Shown: in pieces, positions 16,522-25,445 of the stretch
Position numbering within the stretch: position 1 is the first letter of the stretch
How the letters are laid out: every line of letters begins with the position of its first letter
Source: Halobacteriovoraceae bacterium
GTDB taxonomy: Bacteria > Bdellovibrionota > Bacteriovoracia > Bacteriovoracales > Bacteriovoracaceae
Length of the DNA stretch: 64,000 nt
Assembly (NCBI GenBank): GCA_020635135.1
Contig: JACKAJ010000015.1
Coordinates: forward strand, 186,001 to 250,000
Reading direction: 5' to 3'
Notes under the pieces: generated by a model
Seen by the model: the letters and a program-made list of their open reading frames with translations, nothing else
What the model was told of the DNA's origin: nothing
The model's database searches: none
Made by a program: the position numbers and the translations under genes

Positions 16522-18207
16522 ATGCACAAAAAAATTAAAATTGGTCTATTGCTGGATTCTCTCACTGTTCCTGCGTGGCAATATGCCATGTTAGAAAAAA
16601 TTCACCACTCCCAATCGGCGACCATTCAACTGCTTATTGTGAATCAATCAAAAAGTGAAAAAGTATCCGCGTTCAAAAAACTTTGCTCGCGATTTGAAAG
16701 GCTCATTTATTTTCTTCACTATCGTTTAGACCGGGCAATTTTTAAACCGCGTCCCGATGCTTTTACCCCAAAAAATCTTGAAAAATTATTATCTCAAGCC
16801 TCTCAAGTTTCTGTTTCTCCCAGACAGACCTCCTATTCTGATTATATTGAAGGTGAAAATCTAAAAAAAATAAAAGATGCGGATCTCGATATTTTGATCC
16901 GCTTAGGGTTTCGCATTCTTCGAGGTGAAATTTTAGGAGCGAGTCGCCTGGGTATCTGGTCTTATCACCACGGAGACAATCAAGTTAATCGAGGAGGCCC
17001 CCCTGGCTATTGGGAAACCATGAAGGGCCGGAGTGAATCAGGTGTCGTCCTGCAAGTTCTCTCTGAAAAACTCGACAATGGAAAAGTCATTGATCGCACT
17101 TGGTCCAGCACTAACCTCTATTCTGTTTCAAGAAATGTGAACAATTTCTACTGGAAAGCGACCAACTTGCTCCCTCGCGCCCTGGAGCGCCTTCATACCG
17201 TTGGAGAAAAACAATTTTTTGAAGAGCGTTCACGCTTTACTCCAGAAATTGCTTCTTATTCTCACCCACTCTATAAGACCCCCACAAATTTTGAATGTGC
17301 CGTTCATACTTGCAAACAGATAAGAAAAATTTTAATGCGAGCCTTGTTTCGTCTCACTCACCGCTACCAGTGGGCCCTTCTCTATCAGCTTCAAGATGAT
17401 CTCAACCTAGAACCTCGCAAATTTAAAAAGCTCACTCCGCCGCGTGATCGCTTCTGGGCCGATCCCCACGTTGTTACCCACAATAATAAGTTTTATATTT
17501 TTTTTGAAGATCTCCCTTTTAAGACAAATAAAGGGTATATCTCTGTTATTGAAATGGATAAAGATGGAAAGCACAGTGAAGCTCAAAAAGTTTTAGAAAA
17601 AGATCACCATCTCTCTTACCCATTTGTTTTCAAGCATCAAAAAAAATTTTATATGATCCCTGAGACGTCTCAAAATAAAACCATCGAGCTCTATGAAGCC
17701 ACCGACTTTCCATTTAAATGGCAATTCAAAATGAATTTGATGGAAAATATCAATACAGCTGATACCACTTTATTTTTTCACAACAACAAATGGTGGATGT
17801 TCACAGCTCCCCTGGAATACGCTGGGGCAAATCGCAACGATGAACTTTTCGTTTATTACTCAGACAAACTCGAAAGCAGCAACTGGGTCTCTTACCCTCT
17901 CAATCCACTACTCTCCGATGTGAAAAATGCTAGACCAGCAGGTGCTGTTTTTTCTCACAATGGAAAATTATATCTTCCCCTCCAAGACAATTCTAAAACT
18001 TATGGCTATGCTTGCAACATCAATCGCATAGTTGAATTGAGTGAAGAAAAAATAGTTCTTGAACCAGTCACAAAATTAGAACCACTTTGGGATAAAAATG
18101 CCGAGGCCACACATTCGCTGGCCCATGTTCCCGGGCTAACAGTTATTGATGTTTGCTTTACGGTGCCTTTACGGTGCCAGGCTCTTTTCGTTAAACCGTT
18201 GCGTTAA
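16522..18207 (+). CDS. Formyltransferase-like / carbohydrate-modifying protein, 3' end cut by RAYT unit
   Basis: The 561-residue protein has two parts. Residues 1-230 resemble the formyl-transferase fold, including RLGFRILRGEIL and SYHHGDNQVNRGGPPGYWE. Residues about 290-550 form a five-bladed propeller-like domain (RFWADPHVV, KGYISVIEMDKDG, YMIPETSQNKTIELYEA), as found with glycan biosynthesis proteins of the glucosamine-inositolphosphorylceramide-transferase-like group. It probably modifies a surface glycan. The final residues after GLTVIDVCF are read from an 11-bp tandem duplication and the left inverted repeat of the adjacent transposase unit. The native C-terminus has therefore been replaced, though only a few residues seem lost. 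Confidence 0.65.
   Translation: MHKKIKIGLLLDSLTVPAWQYAMLEKIHHSQSATIQLLIVNQSKSEKVSAFKKLCSRFERLIYFLHYRLDRAIFKPRPDAFTPKNLEKLLSQASQVSVSPRQTSYSDYIEGENLKKIKDADLDILIRLGFRILRGEILGASRLGIWSYHHGDNQVNRGGPPGYWETMKGRSESGVVLQVLSEKLDNGKVIDRTWSSTNLYSVSRNVNNFYWKATNLLPRALERLHTVGEKQFFEERSRFTPEIASYSHPLYKTPTNFECAVHTCKQIRKILMRALFRLTHRYQWALLYQLQDDLNLEPRKFKKLTPPRDRFWADPHVVTHNNKFYIFFEDLPFKTNKGYISVIEMDKDGKHSEAQKVLEKDHHLSYPFVFKHQKKFYMIPETSQNKTIELYEATDFPFKWQFKMNLMENINTADTTLFFHNNKWWMFTAPLEYAGANRNDELFVYYSDKLESSNWVSYPLNPLLSDVKNARPAGAVFSHNGKLYLPLQDNSKTYGYACNINRIVELSEEKIVLEPVTKLEPLWDKNAEATHSLAHVPGLTVIDVCFTVPLRCQALFVKPLR
18173..18206 (+). repeat. Left 34-bp inverted repeat of RAYT unit
   Basis: It is identical, in reverse complement, to 18891-18924 with no mismatch. 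It overlaps the last codons and stop of the upstream glycan gene and follows the second copy of an 11-bp tandem repeat. Confidence 0.95.
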
Positions 18208-18263
18208 TGAAATAAATCTATTTTACAATTTGAATTCTTTTGCATGAAATATAGGCTTTCTCC

Positions 18264-18893
18264 ATGGGACGCCGAAAACTTATAAAAACAGATGAATTTC
18301 CTTATCACATTGTTTCTCGTACAAATAACAAGGAATGGTTCGCTCTTGAACTTGAGCAAGTTTGGAGAATAGTAAAAGACTCTTTGCTTTATTCTTATGA
18401 AAGATGTCCGTTTGAACTTATCGATTTTGTCCTAATGAACAATCATTATCATATGTTAATTAAAACACCTAATGCTAACATTGATGAAATCATGTTCTAT
18501 TTTAATTCATTTCTTTCAAAGTCTTTACGGCTCAGAACGAATCGAATCAACAGAATGTTTGGGGGGCGTTATAAATGGTCTATCGTCGATAATGAAACAT
18601 ATCTCTACACAGTTACAAGATATATTTTTCAAAACCCAATTAGAGCTGGCATTTCTACTGATTGTAATAGCTATCCTTTTTCAACTCTATTTTATAAAGT
18701 TAATAAATTGAAGTTTTGTATTCCTTTATACTCACTTTTCCCTACGAGCAATTTCTCCGACCATTCGTTTATCGATTGGCTAAATTCCATCAATGATAAA
18801 AGAGATAATGAAATCCGAAGAGGATTAAAGCAAAAATACTTCAATCCTTGCAGTACAGGGCCTCGTAAAAAGATTCACCACAAAAACTGGTAA
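18264..18893 (+). CDS. REP-associated tyrosine transposase (RAYT, Y1/IS200-like)
   Basis: The 209-residue protein has the RAYT plan. GRRKLIKTDEFPYHIVSRTNN is the N-terminal strand-helix, NNHYHMLIK carries the HxH metal-binding motif near residue 58, and RYIFQNPIRAGI holds the catalytic tyrosine. A GGRYKWSIVDNETYL segment links them. These single-strand nucleases process REP hairpins. The length is typical and the reading frame is intact. Its stop codon TAA lies inside the right 34-bp inverted repeat, so gene and ends form one compact unit. By eye its codon use is more AT-rich than that of its neighbours, which would fit recent arrival. Confidence 0.9.
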   Translation: MGRRKLIKTDEFPYHIVSRTNNKEWFALELEQVWRIVKDSLLYSYERCPFELIDFVLMNNHYHMLIKTPNANIDEIMFYFNSFLSKSLRLRTNRINRMFGGRYKWSIVDNETYLYTVTRYIFQNPIRAGISTDCNSYPFSTLFYKVNKLKFCIPLYSLFPTSNFSDHSFIDWLNSINDKRDNEIRRGLKQKYFNPCSTGPRKKIHHKNW

Positions 18894-18924
18894 CGCAACG
18901 GTTTAACGAAAAGAGCCTGGCACC
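18891..18924 (-). repeat. Right 34-bp inverted repeat of RAYT unit
   Basis: Exact reverse complement of 18173-18206. It includes the transposase stop codon and ends nine bases before the stop codon of the convergent lipoprotein gene. Confidence 0.95.
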
Positions 18925-18932
18925 TTTAGGGA

Positions 18933-20222
18933 TTATTCAAAAAGGCTAGCTTGCTTAGCGGGATAAGAACTGGCGCCACCTGGATTAATGTCATACCACA
19001 GTCCCGCTTTATCTCCTTGTATTTTCCATAACTCAAAACCAGCGTCTTTTGTTTTTGCAGAGAAAACGAGTTGATCACCGAGCATGAAGAAGTTTTGCGG
19101 GTAAGAGCCATCGTTATCGTTAGTAGAAATATCTTGAGAACTTAAATTTTCATTGGCGTCCATCATCCACAACTCAACTCCTTCAGCAGTTCGTGCTTGA
19201 AAATAGAGTTTGTTATTGGCCACGATGAGATGAGAGGGTTTGGAACTTTGTCCACCAGGATAAATATCAGAGACTAAAGTAGCTGTCGTTCCATTGAGTT
19301 TATAGAGTTCAGCACCAATAGCCATCGACCCATAACCAGCAAAATAGAGATTACCATTAAATGAGGCTAGCCACTTATTATCTCCCATACTTGCTTGACC
19401 AACGACCACGTTCAGAGTTAAGACCAACTCTGCCGCTGTTCCATTTACTCGATAAAGTCGTCCGTCACCTGCAGAAAAATAAAGTGTGTTATTATGCTCA
19501 ACTAAAAACTTAGGAAGTGAATACCCTCCTGTAATTTCTTGTGATGAAGTGCCATTATAAGCATACAAGCGAACTGCATTGTTGGCATTCGCCACAAAAT
19601 AAAGTGTATTCCCTACAACAGTTAACTGCGCGGGATCTGAGCTCGCTGCCCCTGCACTAATATCAGAAACAACGGTTGCAGAACTTCCAGAGAGTTTCAT
19701 CAACTCATTTCCCGCAGTTCCGTTATTTCCTCTAAAATAAAGTTCATCATTATAGACTGTCAGAAAATCGGGATTCCCATTGCCGTTGGGATTAATATCA
19801 ATTCCCATAGAGAGACTACGAGTTGCGGGATCAAAAACCCATATTTCACTTCCACCGAGAGAACTGAGATCGCCAAGTTCTTCTACTGAAAAATAAACCT
19901 TCCCATTAAGCGAAGCCATGCTCGTCACATTAGCCCCTTCTGGGAAATCTCCAGCTTTATAAGCTGTCTTATTACCGTCGATATAGGCGATTAAAATTTG
20001 GTTGGTATCTTCATAGGCAATAAAATAATCTTTTGATTCAGTAGGTGCTGCTTGTCCTGGAGGCAAAGGATCCAATGTTCCACCACCTGGAGTTCCCCCA
20101 CTTCCGCCTGGACCGATGGGATTATTGCTCCCGCCGCCCGAGAGAAAAAGTGTGCTCGATAACTTTCCTCCATCACAGGAAAAAAGTGAAAACAATAAAA
20201 AGATTAAACCTATTAACTTCAT
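18933..20222 (-). CDS. Lipoprotein with ELWxxDGT-type beta-propeller repeats
   Basis: A lipoprotein signal ends in LFSC. A Gly/Pro/Ser-rich linker of about 45 residues follows, then repeats of about 45-50 residues with the pattern ELYKLNGT-ATLVSDI-PGG...-NNLYF (clear copies include ELMKLSGSSATVVSDI, ELYKLNGTTATLVSDI, ELWMMDANENL, ELWKIQGDKAG). This matches the ELWxxDGT repeat family of surface proteins, which is predicted to form propellers and whose function is unknown. I prefer the ATG at 20222, which follows the upstream stop closely. A start at 20243 would overlap the M28 peptidase gene. Both genes are on one strand and probably one transcript. Confidence 0.75.
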   Translation of the reverse strand: MKLIGLIFLLFSLFSCDGGKLSSTLFLSGGGSNNPIGPGGSGGTPGGGTLDPLPPGQAAPTESKDYFIAYEDTNQILIAYIDGNKTAYKAGDFPEGANVTSMASLNGKVYFSVEELGDLSSLGGSEIWVFDPATRSLSMGIDINPNGNGNPDFLTVYNDELYFRGNNGTAGNELMKLSGSSATVVSDISAGAASSDPAQLTVVGNTLYFVANANNAVRLYAYNGTSSQEITGGYSLPKFLVEHNNTLYFSAGDGRLYRVNGTAAELVLTLNVVVGQASMGDNKWLASFNGNLYFAGYGSMAIGAELYKLNGTTATLVSDIYPGGQSSKPSHLIVANNKLYFQARTAEGVELWMMDANENLSSQDISTNDNDGSYPQNFFMLGDQLVFSAKTKDAGFELWKIQGDKAGLWYDINPGGASSYPAKQASLFE

Positions 20223-20223
20223 C

Positions 20224-21429
20224 TTAGTCTTTATCCATTTCAATGGTGTAGGCTAAGCCTAATCTCACAAAGTGAGTTACATGTTCAACACCATTGGTGA
20301 TCTGCAAAGTATCTCTTGTCGTGTGAATATTGGTATTGAGCTCATTTACAGGAGCTCCGTTAGCATCGAGATAGCGCGCTTCAAAAGGGTTGGAAGCAGC
20401 GTAGCCTCTTTCAAACCACGAAGCGTGATCGGAACATGAGTAACCACAACTATGGTATCCCCATGTAACTCCCAAATATTCATCAACCAGCTGACCTAAA
20501 AAAGTATTTTGAGCTGCACTGGTATTATCATTGGTGATATTAATTTTTGTCGCCGATCCATTGAACATCGTCATATCAAATTGCAAGACCCCCACTACAT
20601 TTTTTCCCATGCTCTGGTAAGTGGCGGCGACATCGCGAGACCCACGCAGCCCCACTTCTTCAGCTGCGTAGCCAATAAACACAATTGTGCGATCTGGTTT
20701 GTATTCACTTTCAGCAAGGATGCGAATAATTTCCGTCAAAGTTGCAATTCCAGAAGCATTGTCATCAGATCCAGGAGCTCGACCGCGAGAACCGCTGACG
20801 ATAGAATCCAGGTGTCCTCCAAGAATGATCACTTCATCACTTTCACCTTCAAAAGTGGCAATGACACTGGGTTGAGTAAAAGTGTGATGAAATAGTTTAA
20901 CATTCACATCGGAGCGTCCACGGGTGAGATAGCGCCACTTGTTCATAATCCAGCGAGTGCTCTCATACCCAGTGGGACTTAAGTAATAACGATTAATATA
21001 GGCAGAAAGTTGAACCACAACTTTCAAGATCTCCTCTTCGCTGACTTTACTCAAAAGATCAGGGATAGTCGCTTGCTGGTTTATTTGATAATCCACTAAA
21101 AACATCGGTGGATTTTTTCCCTTGATATGAATTTCATCGGAAGTCATAAACATCGCAGCGTCCATATCTTCGTGCTCTCCAAAACCTCCACAACGCTTGA
21201 ACTCATCGTGCATAATTTCTTGGATGTCACCAACTCTTGTGGCCTTCACTTCGATTGCGGAAACACCATTACCATCTTTTCTTACCACGACATCAGGACC
21301 TAATTTTTTCTTAATACTGGGTATTGTATCTGAACCGACTGTGAGAAATCGCGTTTGTGATTGAGAATACAGCTGTAGTGAAAACAGTTGGCTGATTATT
21401 GTAATCAGAAATAAATGGCGCAATTTCAT
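20224..21429 (-). CDS. Exported M28 family zinc aminopeptidase
   Basis: This is a secreted metallo-aminopeptidase. The zinc-site motifs are in order: GGHLDS with the first His and Asp, PGSDDNASG with the bridging Asp, YAAEEVGLRGS with the catalytic Glu-Glu, LQFDMT, and SDHASW with the final His. This corresponds to the bacterial leucyl aminopeptidase group. I start at 21429 (401 residues): AGGAAG lies five bases upstream and the product then begins with a proper signal peptide (LRHLFLITIISQLFSLQLYS). A pro-region of about 100 residues precedes the catalytic domain. It probably supplies amino acids from digested peptides, which suits a predatory or proteolytic life style. Confidence 0.9.
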   Translation of the reverse strand: MKLRHLFLITIISQLFSLQLYSQSQTRFLTVGSDTIPSIKKKLGPDVVVRKDGNGVSAIEVKATRVGDIQEIMHDEFKRCGGFGEHEDMDAAMFMTSDEIHIKGKNPPMFLVDYQINQQATIPDLLSKVSEEEILKVVVQLSAYINRYYLSPTGYESTRWIMNKWRYLTRGRSDVNVKLFHHTFTQPSVIATFEGESDEVIILGGHLDSIVSGSRGRAPGSDDNASGIATLTEIIRILAESEYKPDRTIVFIGYAAEEVGLRGSRDVAATYQSMGKNVVGVLQFDMTMFNGSATKINITNDNTSAAQNTFLGQLVDEYLGVTWGYHSCGYSCSDHASWFERGYAASNPFEARYLDANGAPVNELNTNIHTTRDTLQITNGVEHVTHFVRLGLAYTIEMDKD

Positions 21430-21737
21430 ACACTTCCTATCGTCACACATGACCAAATCCTTTAAATTATACCCTACTTTGAGTTTTAAAATAAAATATT
21501 CCGCTAACCCCCCATGATTTTGAATTTTAAGTGACAAAAACAGTAGGCAACTCAAAAAACTCCTCGAAATATTTCTAGTAAAGGCTCTAGAAGAAAACTA
21601 AAAGCATCTCAAAGCCTTTTGCCTCTATTTGGAGGCAATTTGGCTTTAAGCTTTCAATGACTTAGATCAAAAGTCTTTTAGTTACTCTTCACACTTTTAT
21701 AATTTATAAAAAGGAATTATGGGTAAGGGTTATCATT
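21430..21737 (+). other. 308-bp divergent intergenic region with one strong hairpin
   Basis: It separates the M28 peptidase from the lipoprotein gene at 21738. A two-part hairpin (AAAGCC 21611-21616, TTGCCTC 21619-21625, loop, GAGGCAA 21632-21638, GGCTTT 21643-21648) lies in the middle. TATAAT at 21698-21703 is a likely -10 for the plus-strand gene, without a clear -35. I see no other gene. Confidence 0.4.
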
Positions 21738-23648
21738 ATGAAATCAAAAAGTTTAAATTTAATCATCACATTGTTGTTGACGCTTTCTTGTCAAAAAGAA
21801 AAAGTCACAAACTACAAGTACGATCATAGTGGCTTGTATTTCTCAGGAACCTGTAGCCTCGAAAGTCTTGGTGTTGGACCTGGTCCAGGAAAAGGCGATG
21901 AAATCGTCGCTAAACTGCTCGATGATGCCTACGATTATCTTAAAAATCTTCTTCACTGGGGAAGAAGCGAAAATTTAGGCTTTTTGGACGATATTTATTT
22001 TCAACCTCGAAAGTTGAAAGGGAAAACGATCGCGGATCCCTTCCACCCTATTTGGACAATATCTAAAAATGCTGTTGCCAAAATTCAAGATGACGCTGCT
22101 GATTTTGCAATTAAATATGTTATTGCCAAAATGAATGGAGAAAAATTACTGCTTAAAAGTAAAATCATTGGCAATATGAAATACACTATCGAAAATACTG
22201 AAAAGGCCATGGTCTTAAAGGTTAAAAGTCTCGATGGAACTCCTATAACAAAATTTCTTACTGACAAAAGCTTATTTGGAAATTCCGTCGAATACTCAAC
22301 TGAAACCAGTCTTGTGGTTGCCACAAAAACAATACCTAAGGCCAATAAAACGATTAAAATTATAAGAAGAATTAATCGCTATGGAGATGAAACAAAACTC
22401 AGTGGAGCTTTCTTATTTTCAGCTTCAACTGTCGCCAATGCTCAAGACTATGTTGAATCTTGGGGAAGCTCAGGTGTTGAAGCACCCCATATGCAATTAC
22501 TTCTCAAAAGATATTATGAAGGAGATAAAGAAGCAGCTCAACTTCTTCACCGAATTCAAAATCTCCTCAATGATGTCAATGTTCAGGTTAGTCTTGAATC
22601 GATTGATCAAACTATTGCCAACACCAAACTTCCAATTTCAGATCAAGAAGGTAATCGCTTTTTTAATCAAGAGACTTTAGAAGCCTTGGGTGGTTTAGGG
22701 ATAGCCGTTGCCCTAGGAGTTGTTGGAGATCTTATGGATCTCTTGCAAATTGGTGGATGTACAAGCAACACCAAATGCACCAACATTAAAATTGAAAATG
22801 CCATATATGATAATTCCGTAGAAATCTCGGAAGATCTTACCAAAATGTTTGAAGATGAAATCCCTTCTTGTAATGCTGAAAAAGCAAGAGTGGAACTCTC
22901 TCGACTTGCGATGGAATTAATTGGAAGAAGTTCAACGACAAGTGAAAGTGGATGGCAGGCAGAAGTCATCGATACCCCAACAAGTTCTTCATCTGGAACA
23001 AGTGAGCCAAGTTGTGTGGAGATGAAATGGCAAGCTGAAACGAATACATCCATGAAACAAGGGGCGATCCACGTTAAGAAAACTGCTTTTGATGGAAAAA
23101 ACCAGTTTGGGGTAAGCACGAATGTTCACCAGGGCTATATCGATAACTCTGAATTTCTCTCACGAGGAGCGAAATGTTCTGATACCGTCAAACATATTTT
23201 TGATAAAGATAAAGAGCACTCAAAAAAGAACAAAGACCCCGCTGGTGGATTTATAAAAGTTTGTTCTGATGGTGGCAGCGCTAATGCTAACTTCGCTAGT
23301 GATTGTATTAAAGAATTCTATTCACAGATAGACCAATATGAAAATGAATTTCCAGGATTAGAAATGGAAGACACCAGTGCCACGAGTGGCTCAGGTGGTG
23401 GAAGCTTTAGTGGTGGACTCGCTCCTGGCCTTCCTTCAGCTGACTTTGGTGATCCAATGGATGCAGGGATCGGTTATGGAATGCAAGCTGGCTGGTATGC
23501 AAAAGGTGATAGCAAATATCCTAGCGGAGTTAAAATTATCGTCACTCCTCCACCAAAAGATGGACTAACGTATTTTTCACCAGAACTCGATTATCAAGAT
23601 TTTCTTAAAATAATGATTCATAAATCAAATCGAATTTGTCTCAATTAA
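21738..23648 (+). CDS. Large lipoprotein of unknown function
   Basis: The 636-residue protein starts with a lipoprotein signal ending in LTLSC (Cys18). The mature part is hydrophilic, with a short hydrophobic stretch LGGLGIAVALGVVGDLMDLL near residue 320. Cysteine pairs (GCTSNTKC, SC) follow, and a Gly/Ser-rich segment (SGSGGGSFSGGLAPG) sits near residue 550. No enzyme motif is seen and I do not recognise the family. It is transcribed alone, with a TATAAT box about 35 bp upstream. Confidence 0.65.
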   Translation: MKSKSLNLIITLLLTLSCQKEKVTNYKYDHSGLYFSGTCSLESLGVGPGPGKGDEIVAKLLDDAYDYLKNLLHWGRSENLGFLDDIYFQPRKLKGKTIADPFHPIWTISKNAVAKIQDDAADFAIKYVIAKMNGEKLLLKSKIIGNMKYTIENTEKAMVLKVKSLDGTPITKFLTDKSLFGNSVEYSTETSLVVATKTIPKANKTIKIIRRINRYGDETKLSGAFLFSASTVANAQDYVESWGSSGVEAPHMQLLLKRYYEGDKEAAQLLHRIQNLLNDVNVQVSLESIDQTIANTKLPISDQEGNRFFNQETLEALGGLGIAVALGVVGDLMDLLQIGGCTSNTKCTNIKIENAIYDNSVEISEDLTKMFEDEIPSCNAEKARVELSRLAMELIGRSSTTSESGWQAEVIDTPTSSSSGTSEPSCVEMKWQAETNTSMKQGAIHVKKTAFDGKNQFGVSTNVHQGYIDNSEFLSRGAKCSDTVKHIFDKDKEHSKKNKDPAGGFIKVCSDGGSANANFASDCIKEFYSQIDQYENEFPGLEMEDTSATSGSGGGSFSGGLAPGLPSADFGDPMDAGIGYGMQAGWYAKGDSKYPSGVKIIVTPPPKDGLTYFSPELDYQDFLKIMIHKSNRICLN

Positions 23649-23654
23649 TATTAA

Positions 23655-24797
23655 TCAGAACCTTGCAAGAACTTTAGACATTCTTGCAAGGACTTCTTCA
23701 AAATCTTTTTTTGAAGCTGCCGGCGAGAAGCTAATACGAATTGAATTTTTGGCGTATTCCTCTAATCCCATGGCCATCAATGTTTGATTGGGTCTGAGAG
23801 ACCCAGACGAGCAAGCCGAACCGGTACCAACCGCAATATCCTCTCGATCGAGAGCTGCTTGAAAGACATCGGATTGTGTTTCGTGAAGATAGAAAAAAAC
23901 TGTATTATTGTTGAGATCATTTTTCCCATTGGGAAGTATGCTCCCCTTAGAAGCTAAGAGCTTTTTCATTTTTTCTCTAAAGTCTTCAATATGATTTTGA
24001 GATTCAGGCTTTTTTTCCATGATTTCTTCCAGGGCAACTTTTAAACTAACAATCCCGTGAGTATTGAGAGTTCCCGATCGAAGACCACCTTGCTGTCCTC
24101 CTCCTACCATAAGCGGTTCCAGCGACTGAATATTGCAAAGTTCTTCGTGAATAAAACTCCAACCCACTCCTTTTAAAGCACCAAATTTATGCCCAGAATA
24201 TGTGTAACAATCAACCAGTGGTTGCAATTCACAAAACTTTTCAATCTTGCCTACTGATTGTGTGGCATCCACGTGAATAAAGAGTTTTTCACTATAATGA
24301 CTTTTGAGATATTTTAGATCTTCTAGCGACCACTTGACGCCAAGTTCGTGGTGAACCCAAGTGAAATTAAGAATCACCATCCCTGGAGCTTTTAATATCA
24401 GTTTTTCAACTTCATCTCTAGGAAAAACAAATTCTTCAGTCGTCTTGTAACTTTTAAGTTCCACTCCTCTTTTATCCAAGACTTTCTCAAGCTCAGTCAC
24501 ACAAGGGTGATCAGCACGCGAATAGAGAAAGAGAAGTGGGTGGTGGTCTATGAGTTTTCTAGCAAGCCCCAGAATAAAGGTATTGGCCCCTTCAGTCGCT
24601 CCGGAGTGAAAGAGGCAACGATGTGATGAGCTGACATTAAAAGTTTTAAGAAGATAGTCTTCTGTTTGATGAATAGCCTTCAAAGCTTCTTTCGCAAGTA
24701 AATGTTGAGAAGAAGCATTGGCAAAGGGAAGATCAAAAAAAACCCCTTTAAGTTTGTCGCTTAAAGGGGCTGATGCATTATAATCGCAATAAATCAC
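23655..24797 (-). CDS. Cysteine desulfurase (NifS/IscS family)
   Basis: This PLP enzyme takes sulfur from cysteine for Fe-S clusters and thio-modifications. The PLP lysine is Lys204 in SGHKFG, HVDATQSVGK carries the cofactor-binding Asp, and the catalytic persulfide cysteine is Cys329 in GSACSSGS on the mobile loop. The SSGS motif and 380 residues fit the IscS/NifS (group I) class. The start is GTG at 24797, nine bases after the stop of the Rrf2-type regulator, so the two form an operon. No iscU-like scaffold gene follows here, so its sulfur acceptor cannot be judged from the window. Confidence 0.92.
   Translation of the reverse strand: MIYCDYNASAPLSDKLKGVFFDLPFANASSQHLLAKEALKAIHQTEDYLLKTFNVSSSHRCLFHSGATEGANTFILGLARKLIDHHPLLFLYSRADHPCVTELEKVLDKRGVELKSYKTTEEFVFPRDEVEKLILKAPGMVILNFTWVHHELGVKWSLEDLKYLKSHYSEKLFIHVDATQSVGKIEKFCELQPLVDCYTYSGHKFGALKGVGWSFIHEELCNIQSLEPLMVGGGQQGGLRSGTLNTHGIVSLKVALEEIMEKKPESQNHIEDFREKMKKLLASKGSILPNGKNDLNNNTVFFYLHETQSDVFQAALDREDIAVGTGSACSSGSLRPNQTLMAMGLEEYAKNSIRISFSPAASKKDFEEVLARMSKVLARF
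23661..23691. terminator. 11-bp hairpin at the convergent 3' ends (possible bidirectional terminator)
   Basis: CCTTGCAAGAA and TTCTTGCAAGG form a perfect 11-bp stem with a nine-base loop. It overlaps the last codons of the cysteine desulfurase gene and lies 12 bp after the lipoprotein stop codon. The flanking T runs are weak, so termination is inferred only from position. Confidence 0.4.
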
Positions 24798-24806
24798 GTT
24801 AATCTA

Positions 24807-25406
24807 TTAATAATCACCGATGTTGTGAGAAAAATTATTAATAGCAGTATTTGATGCTGCTGCATTTTCATTGCTATTAATTGTTGTGTTCTCACTCGTT
24901 GATGTATTTGTCGTTGTTGTGGTCGTTGCAGTGTTATCTGCTGCATTGGCTGCCGACTCTCTTGCTTTTCTCATAAGATCCCCAAGAGTTGTTGTCGTCA
25001 AATATTCTTGCATGATCACACCAAGGTTTTCAAAGTATCCCCTAACAAGATTAAATTCAATCGTGTTGACGAGAGCACCGTCACCATTTTCTGCAGAGAA
25101 GCTTACTCCAGAACTTGGAGCTCCACTAATATCCTTTGCTGGGTTGATGTTTTCCCCAACGCTACCAAGGATATCTCTCATCGAGATTTCATCCATACTT
25201 CGAGAAAGTACGTATCCACCGCCTGGACCTCGGACTGATTTGACAACGTTCCCAGTTCTTAACTTTCTAAAAAGCTGTTCAAGGTAGTGCAAGCTAATAG
25301 CTTGTCTTCTTGAAATCTCCTGAAGTCTGACTGGATTGCCATTACTGTGAAGAGTTAAATCTAGCATTGCCCTTACGGCGTAGCGACCTTTCGAAGTGAG
25401 TCTCAT
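24807..25406 (-). CDS. Rrf2/IscR-like transcriptional regulator without cluster cysteines
   Basis: The N-terminal 85 residues are a standard Rrf2 winged helix: MRLTSKGRYAVRAMLDL, then YLEQLFRKLRTGNVVKSVRGPGGGY. IscR normally has three cysteines and a histidine near residues 92-107 to hold a [2Fe-2S] cluster; this protein has no cysteine at all. The C-terminal 50 residues are low-complexity Thr/Asn/Ser/Ala. I start at 25406 because GGAGG lies seven bases upstream; the ORF could extend to 25466 but without a ribosome-binding site. It is in an operon with cysteine desulfurase, as in iscR-iscS. It would act as an apo-regulator or sense something other than Fe-S. Confidence 0.85.
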   Translation of the reverse strand: MRLTSKGRYAVRAMLDLTLHSNGNPVRLQEISRRQAISLHYLEQLFRKLRTGNVVKSVRGPGGGYVLSRSMDEISMRDILGSVGENINPAKDISGAPSSGVSFSAENGDGALVNTIEFNLVRGYFENLGVIMQEYLTTTTLGDLMRKARESAANAADNTATTTTTTNTSTSENTTINSNENAAASNTAINNFSHNIGDY

Positions 25407-25428
25407 GTTCATTCCTCCATAAAAATTA

Positions 25429-25445
25429 ATAGTTATTTTAACTAT
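25429..25445. promoter_or_regulatory. Candidate operator in the Rrf2 gene leader
   Basis: ATAGTTA-TTT-TAACTAT is a perfect 7-bp inverted repeat. It lies 11 bp upstream of the GGAGG ribosome-binding site of the Rrf2-type gene. Rrf2 proteins commonly bind such AT-rich dyads and repress their own operon, so autoregulation is the inference. Confidence 0.4.

Larger units (their letters stand above)
18173..18924 (+). mobile_element. RAYT transposase unit with perfect 34-bp inverted repeats
   Basis: A 752-bp unit is bounded by GGTGCCAGGCTCTTTTCG... at 18173-18206 and its exact 34-base reverse complement at 18891-18924. It contains a single gene, a REP-associated tyrosine transposase. The left end is preceded by a tandem duplication of TTTACGGTGCC (18157-18178). 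The unit sits between the 3' end of a glycan gene and the 3' end of a lipoprotein gene. IS200/IS605-like enzymes of this class usually act on hairpins rather than long terminal repeats, so the perfect ends are notable. Confidence 0.8.

Noticed and set aside
18161..18207. Native C-terminus of the formyltransferase-like protein
   Set aside because: These codons come from a tandem repeat and the RAYT inverted repeat, so they are not ancestral sequence.
22667..23119. 150-codon ORF opposite the large lipoprotein gene
   Set aside because: No ribosome-binding site or motif; the plus-strand lipoprotein frame with signal peptide and lipobox explains the region.
24871..25287. 138-codon ORF opposite the Rrf2-type gene
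   Set aside because: Its Val-rich start is just the complement of the Thr/Asn low-complexity tail; the Rrf2 frame has clear homology and a ribosome-binding site.
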